A stretch of DNA of 8,115 nucleotides, taken from Candidatus Bathyarchaeota archaeon. GTDB lineage: Archaea; Thermoproteota; Bathyarchaeia; Bathyarchaeales; DTEX01. The notes beneath the pieces were generated by a model. That model was not told the origin of the DNA. It did not search any database and saw only the letters and a list, made by a program, of their open reading frames with translations. The translations under genes and the position numbers were made by a program. This document shows positions 5,615 through 8,115 of this stretch, piece by piece (within the stretch, counting starts at the first letter, position 1; the number at the start of each line of letters is the position of its first letter). The stretch spans positions 1 to 8,115 of the forward strand of contig JAGTQS010000064.1 of NCBI GenBank assembly GCA_018397055.1. The letters are read 5' to 3'.

Positions 5615-6448
5615 ATGAGGACTGAGAACATGAGAAGAGATGCACAAAACACTGTTTACCTTATAGTACATGCAGACGACATAGGAATGTGCCATTCAGT
5701 TAACAAAACAACCATAGAAGCTTATGAAAGAGGAGTAATTTCATCCGGCAGCATAATGGTTCCATGCCCATGGTTCTTAGAGGCAGCTGAATACTTTCGA
5801 AAACATCCCGAACTTGACGTAGGAATTCACATTACATTGACAAGCGAATGGAAACTGTACAGGTGGCCTCCGGTTGCACCCAAAAACGAGGTTCCAGGAC
5901 TCATCGACAACTACGGCTTCATGTACCGAACATCTAAAGAAGTCGCAGAACACGCAACTGGAAAAGAAGTTGAGACTGAAATAAGAGCTCAGATTGAACG
6001 CGCTTTGGAATTCGGGATTAAACCAACACACCTGGACACGCACATGGGCACAGTTCATTTCAAGCCGGAGTTTCTCGAGACCTATGTGAGACTGGCTGAG
6101 GAATTCGGGATTCCAGTTCTGCTTCACAGAGGCCCACCTGAACTCGTTGAAAAAGCATCAAGTCTCGTTCGGGAAATGCCGAGGGTTGTGGGGATTTCCG
6201 AAATAAAAAACTTTGATGAACGAAAAAGCGAATACATCAAAATGCTTGAGAACCTAAAGCCAGGTGTGAATGAGGTTATTCTTCATTTAGGCGGAGACGA
6301 TGAAGAAATAAGAGCCATCATTGGACAGGATGCTCATCTCAGATATAAAGACTTCTTAATTTTCAGCGACACAGAAATTAAACGTGCTATTCAAACTCTG
6401 GGCTTGAATTTAATTGGGTGGCGAAACCTAAGGCGTTCATCACCATAA
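5615..6448 (+). CDS. ChbG/YdjC-family carbohydrate deacetylase
   Basis: This 277-aa (beta/alpha)-barrel metal-dependent deacetylase belongs to the YdjC family, whose characterised members remove acetyl groups from N-acetylated sugars such as diacetylchitobiose. The family residues are present: HADDIG (D21/D22; general base and metal ligand), H72 in VGIHITL, and H139/H143 in the HLDTHMG metal motif. A late GG-D/E turn and a C-terminal IGWRNL tail also fit. Start choice lies between ATG 5615 and ATG 5630; in-frame stops at 5603 and 5606 exclude anything earlier. A strong GGGGAGGT at 5586-5593 is oddly 21 bases upstream of 5615, whereas GAGG at 5617-5620 would suit 5630. A TATA-like CTTATTT lies near 5572-5579. 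It is followed by the second cyclophilin-like gene on the same strand after 94 bases. The substrate cannot be told from sequence. Confidence 0.9.
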   Translation: MRTENMRRDAQNTVYLIVHADDIGMCHSVNKTTIEAYERGVISSGSIMVPCPWFLEAAEYFRKHPELDVGIHITLTSEWKLYRWPPVAPKNEVPGLIDNYGFMYRTSKEVAEHATGKEVETEIRAQIERALEFGIKPTHLDTHMGTVHFKPEFLETYVRLAEEFGIPVLLHRGPPELVEKASSLVREMPRVVGISEIKNFDERKSEYIKMLENLKPGVNEVILHLGGDDEEIRAIIGQDAHLRYKDFLIFSDTEIKRAIQTLGLNLIGWRNLRRSSP

Positions 6449-6510
6449 CACCAGAGTATATGTTTTCCAGTGGATTTATCGGAAAAAAGAAAAAGATGAA
6501 ACCCTCAATA

Positions 6511-6529
6511 ATTACATGCTGTAATGTAA
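6511..6529. promoter_or_regulatory. compact palindrome upstream of the second cyclophilin-like gene
   Basis: ATTACA-TGC-TGTAAT is a perfect 6-bp inverted repeat (6511-6525). It is followed at once by a second GTAA-type half-site, so TGTAA occurs twice in tandem (6520-6529) and TTACAT/ATGTAA also pair. It ends 13 bases before the ATG and directly precedes the GGGGAT ribosome-binding site. It could act as an operator or as an RNA hairpin masking the start. Confidence 0.4.
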
Positions 6530-6542
6530 CTGGGGATTTAAA

Positions 6543-6926
6543 ATGGTTAAGACAATCAGAATTGTAAGTGAAAAAATCGGCATCGTCGAAGCTGAAATTG
6601 ACGAACAAAAGAACCCGAACACCGCTAAGGCAATCTGGAACACTCTTCCCTTTGAAGCTCGAGCCAACACGTGGGGAGACGAAATATACTTCACCATTCC
6701 AGTAAAACTGAACGCCGAAAACGCCCAGCCAACAGTTCAACCTGGAGACCTAGGATACTGGCCGCCTGGACAAGGATTCTGCATATTTTTCGGTCCGACA
6801 CCCATAAGCCGCGGAAACGAAATCAAACCAGCAAACCCAGTAAACGTGTTTGGAAAAGTAAAAGGAGACCCAAAAATATTGAAAAAGGTCAGAGACGGAG
6901 ACAAAATACGAATCGAGAAAGCATAA
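6543..6926 (+). CDS. cyclophilin-like fold protein (TM1367 type), second copy
   Basis: This 127-aa small beta-barrel protein of the cyclophilin-like TM1367 family is complete here. An N-terminal strand KTIRIVSEKIGIVEAEID leads to NP.TAKAIWNTLPFEARANTW, then GDEIYFTIPV, GDLGYWPPGQGFCIFFGPTP, a conserved NPVNVFGKV, and ends DGDKIRIEKA. Members have a cyclophilin fold but usually lack the proline-isomerase active-site residues, and their role is unknown. The ATG at 6543 has GGGGAT about 5 bases upstream. It follows the deacetylase by 94 bases, and the gap holds a TATA-like GATTTATC near 6473-6480 and a palindrome, so it may be transcribed separately. It is a paralogue of the plus-strand gene ending at 1094 but retains a normal start. 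Confidence 0.88.
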   Translation: MVKTIRIVSEKIGIVEAEIDEQKNPNTAKAIWNTLPFEARANTWGDEIYFTIPVKLNAENAQPTVQPGDLGYWPPGQGFCIFFGPTPISRGNEIKPANPVNVFGKVKGDPKILKKVRDGDKIRIEKA

Positions 6927-7073
6927 CATACATGTGCAACAGACTGCTCCGAATTTCCTCCACTTTTTGTTCTAAGCACATACGGAATTCATATCCCATA
7001 ATCCACAGTTCCACAGAGCCTATATATATAGAAAAAATTTCCAGGTGCACGGAACAACCACGAAACATAGGAG
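6927..7073. other. AT-rich intergenic region
   Basis: No gene is supportable here on either strand. A short T-run (about 6964-6968) may end transcription of the cyclophilin-like gene. CTATATATATAG at 7020-7031 is a strong TATA-like element about 45-50 bases before the ATG at 7074. Confidence 0.4.
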
Positions 7074-7241
7074 ATGGTCAAAAAAGCTGACCCGACTATA
7101 TATACTCCCCTCTATCCATTCACAGAAAACATTCTAAATACTATCATTCTAAATACTATAAAAGAAAAAACTATGGTGCAAATCGGATATACCATGAACG
7201 AATTAAAATATAACGAGTCAAATCAACGAGAAGTTACCTAA
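7074..7241 (+). CDS. possible small ORF, 55 codons, of unknown function
   Basis: An ATG at 7074 opens a 55-codon frame beginning MVKKADPTIYTPLYPFTENI and ending NESNQREVT. It lies in a gap otherwise without genes. It has a TATA-like element ~45 bases upstream and AGGAG touching the ATG, which is too close for a normal ribosome-binding site. The frame spans a perfect 15-bp tandem duplication that adds exactly five codons (ILNTI twice). It overlaps the 3' end of L24e on the other strand by 8 bases. I recognise no family. An AT-rich frame of this length could be open by chance, so I treat it as tentative. Confidence 0.25.
   Translation: MVKKADPTIYTPLYPFTENILNTIILNTIKEKTMVQIGYTMNELKYNESNQREVT
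7130..7159. repeat. perfect 15-bp tandem duplication
   Basis: CATTCTAAATACTAT occurs twice head-to-tail with no mismatch. Its length is a multiple of three and it leaves the possible ORF at 7074-7241 open. Confidence 0.9.
7160..7171 (-). terminator. T-run terminator for the ribosomal cluster
   Basis: On the minus strand, downstream of the L24e stop at 7234, TTTTTTCTTTT forms the strongest T-run in the gap and is the likely end of the L7Ae-S28e-L24e transcript. Confidence 0.4.
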
Positions 7242-7434
7242 TTTTGGTTTTCTCCTCTTTTTGGTAAAACTTTGTCCACTTAAGTTTTCTCGAGTCCCGC
7301 TTAAGCTTAACAGCGTTCTTTCTACACTTGCTTGAACAAAACCATAGTATTACGCCATCACTTCTAACGAACATGATACCGGTTCCCTGCGAAAACTCGT
7401 CGCCGCAAAAAGCACATTTTTGAACTTTAGGCAT
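7234..7434 (-). CDS. rpl24e: 50S ribosomal protein L24e
   Basis: This is the large-subunit zinc-finger protein L24e (66 aa). Cysteines C7 and C10 (CAFCG) with C33 and C37 (CSSKC) form the zinc site. GTGIMFVRSDGVILWFC and SKCRKNAVKLKRDSRKLKWT are diagnostic for archaeal L24e. The ATG at 7434 has GGAG 9 bases upstream. It is the third gene of the L7Ae-S28e-L24e cluster. In many archaea this order continues with nucleoside diphosphate kinase, which is not present here. The 67-base gap to S28e contains a T8 run and a TATA-like CTAATATTT, so a separate promoter is possible. Confidence 0.96.
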   Translation of the reverse strand: MPKVQKCAFCGDEFSQGTGIMFVRSDGVILWFCSSKCRKNAVKLKRDSRKLKWTKFYQKEEKTKIR

Positions 7435-7488
7435 TTCTGTTTTCTCCTTTGGACAAATATTAGACTATGTTACTCATAAGTGAAACAT

Positions 7489-7496
7489 AAAAAAAA
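7489..7496 (-). terminator. T8 run between S28e and L24e
   Basis: Eight consecutive T's on the minus strand lie six bases past the S28e stop. In archaea such a run can cause at least partial termination, which would lower L24e relative to S28e unless L24e has its own promoter. Confidence 0.35.
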
Positions 7497-7501
7497 TTGC
7501 A

Positions 7502-7720
7502 CTATCTGATTTTTCTAGCTTCCCTTTCCGTTTCCCTCAACATTAGGACGTCATCAAGCCTTACAGGTCCCTTAACATTCCTAGTTATAATACGCCCTTT
7601 ATCAGATCCCTCGAGGATCCTGACCCTTACTTGAATAATTTCACCCGTCGATCCAGTTCGTCCAACTATCTGAATAACCTGCGCAGGAGTCAGAGTTTCC
7701 TCGCTTGCCTTCTGGCTCAT
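7502..7720 (-). CDS. rps28e: 30S ribosomal protein S28e
   Basis: This is the small OB-fold protein S28e of the 30S subunit (72 aa). Its core, VIQIVGRTGSTGEIIQVRVR, then GRIITRNVKGPVRLDDVLML and the terminal RETEREARKIR, is the nearly invariant S28e signature. The ATG at 7720 overlaps the L7Ae stop by 4 bases (ATGA), indicating translational coupling, as in many archaeal L7Ae-S28e pairs. Confidence 0.97.
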   Translation of the reverse strand: MSQKASEETLTPAQVIQIVGRTGSTGEIIQVRVRILEGSDKGRIITRNVKGPVRLDDVLMLRETEREARKIR

Positions 7721-8016
7721 CCACTGGAACCTTCCTTAATCCTTTGGATACGTGTCACTATCTCCTTAACCAGATCCGAGGCTTCTCCAGACTCAATAAT
7801 GCACACAGCAGCACATTGCACATCAATTCCGACCGAGGAGCCTAGTTTTTCCTTGCTTGGAACAAAGACGTAAACAATCTTTCTTTCATCGCAAAGAATT
7901 GGCAAGTGGGCAACAACCTCTGGAGGATCAACATCTTCAGCTATCACAACCAGTTTAGCCTGCCCCCTTTCAACTGCCTTAGTTGTTTCATTAGTTCCTT
8001 TACGTATACTGCCCGT
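7717..8016 (-). CDS. rpl7ae: 50S ribosomal protein L7Ae, missing its N-terminus
   Basis: L7Ae binds kink-turn RNAs in the 50S subunit, box C/D and H/ACA RNPs and archaeal RNase P. The readable part is 99 codons. It begins TGSIRKGTNETTKAVERGQA, includes the RNA-contacting RKGTNE segment, KLVVIAEDVDPPEVVAHLP, CDERKIVYVFVPSKEKLG and AAVCIIESGEA, and ends IKEGSSG. Family members are ~120-125 aa, so about 35-42 N-terminal residues are absent. Upstream of 8016 the frame loses similarity and meets TGA at 8028-8026. No other minus frame up to 8115 encodes a plausible L7Ae N-terminus. The only standard in-frame start is GTG at 7947, which would delete the RNA-binding segment. Because the protein is essential and the rest is intact, I favour a sequence junction near 8016-8020 over real truncation. 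A protein-gene intron is a weaker alternative. Confidence 0.85.
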   Translation of the reverse strand, partial: TGSIRKGTNETTKAVERGQAKLVVIAEDVDPPEVVAHLPILCDERKIVYVFVPSKEKLGSSVGIDVQCAAVCIIESGEASDLVKEIVTRIQRIKEGSSG

Positions 8017-8068
8017 TCGTGTTGATCAGAAGGATGGCGATGTTACTGTTGTTTATGCTCATAGATAG
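8015..8068 (+). CDS. possible C-terminal end of a plus-strand gene
   Basis: From the point where L7Ae similarity stops, the plus strand reads VRVDQKDGDVTVVYAHR then TAG (8066-8068). The composition looks like the last strand pair of a real protein, but no family can be named from 17 residues and the frame upstream runs antisense to L7Ae. It is reported only because it fits a junction between two unrelated sequences. Confidence 0.2.
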   Translation, partial: VRVDQKDGDVTVVYAHR

Positions 8069-8074
8069 GGAAGG

Positions 8075-8106
8075 TTTATATTATTGAACTCGCTTATTAT
8101 AACATG
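8075..8106 (+). promoter_or_regulatory. TATA box with a leaderless ATG at the window edge
   Basis: TTTATATT (8075-8082) is centred about 25 bases before ATG at 8104, the usual distance from archaeal TATA box to transcription start. A plus-strand leaderless gene may therefore begin at 8104 (ATG GTT ATA ATA) and run off the window. On the minus strand the same bases could be read as a TATA for the L7Ae cluster. Confidence 0.35.
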
Positions 8107-8115
8107 GTTATAATA
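8095..8115. repeat. perfect 9-bp inverted repeat at the window end
   Basis: TATTATAAC (8095-8103) and GTTATAATA (8107-8115) are perfect reverse complements around an ATG spacer. The arms may extend beyond the window. It overlaps the possible leaderless start at 8104. Confidence 0.6.

Noticed and set aside
6671..7090. 139-codon plus-strand frame overlapping the second cyclophilin-like gene
   Set aside because: Shadow frame with Arg/Lys/Asn-rich, low-quality composition; the other frame has clear family motifs.
7092..7108. CTATATATAC as a second plus-strand promoter
   Set aside because: No gene start follows at a suitable distance other than within the small ORF; AT-rich background makes such matches common.
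1..8115. CRISPR array, insertion sequence or phage module
   Set aside because: No spaced direct repeats, transposase, integrase or phage structural gene is visible.

Overview
The window looks like chromosomal DNA from an archaeon of the Thermoproteota/TACK side, with a Bathyarchaeia-like lineage my best guess. The evidence is the archaeal/eukaryotic-type ribosomal proteins S25e, S28e, L24e and L7Ae, a tetraether lipid synthase homologue, a TrmB-type regulator, a tRNA-Glu gene with a bulge-helix-bulge intron, archaeal TATA/BRE promoters and GGTGA/GGAG ribosome-binding sites. S25e in particular points to TACK-type archaea. I see no transposase, CRISPR array or phage gene. This is mostly an ordinary housekeeping neighbourhood with a few odd spots.

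Left part (1-2234). The first 220 bases hold no complete gene, only a possible C-terminal scrap of a thioredoxin-reductase-like protein. A minus-strand tRNA-Glu(UUC) with a 17-nt intron follows, then a minus-strand 70-residue coiled-coil protein. A plus-strand cyclophilin-like (TM1367-type) gene follows, whose conserved N-terminus has no normal start codon. Next, on the minus strand, are an unfamiliar 188-residue protein with an RNase HII/HIII-like N-terminal motif and ribosomal protein S25e, which has its own clear promoter and a hairpin-plus-T-run terminator.

Middle (2235-5614). A radical SAM tetraether lipid synthase (tes) on the minus strand is divergent from a TrmB-family regulator. Their 92-bp shared promoter region carries two different palindromes, one inside or next to the tes core promoter and one just after the regulator's TATA box. 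This fits autoregulation and possibly control of tes, but that is inference. The regulator converges with malate dehydrogenase (mdh, minus), which is divergent from a ChbG/YdjC-type deacetylase.

Right part (5615-8115). The deacetylase is followed on the same strand by a second cyclophilin-like gene, a paralogue of the first, preceded by a compact palindrome. A roughly 300-bp AT-rich gap contains a perfect 15-bp tandem duplication and a possible 55-codon ORF. The minus-strand ribosomal cluster L7Ae-S28e-L24e closes the window. L7Ae is open only back to about its 'TG..RKGTNE' segment: its first ~40 residues are missing. The last ~100 bases instead read like a plus-strand gene end, a TATA box and a new leaderless gene start. 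The likeliest explanation is an assembly or genomic junction near 8016-8020.

I did not find a convincing new multi-gene system. The best leads are the RNase H-like orphan protein, the palindromes around tes/trmB and upstream of the second cyclophilin-like gene, and the two broken or irregular gene starts.
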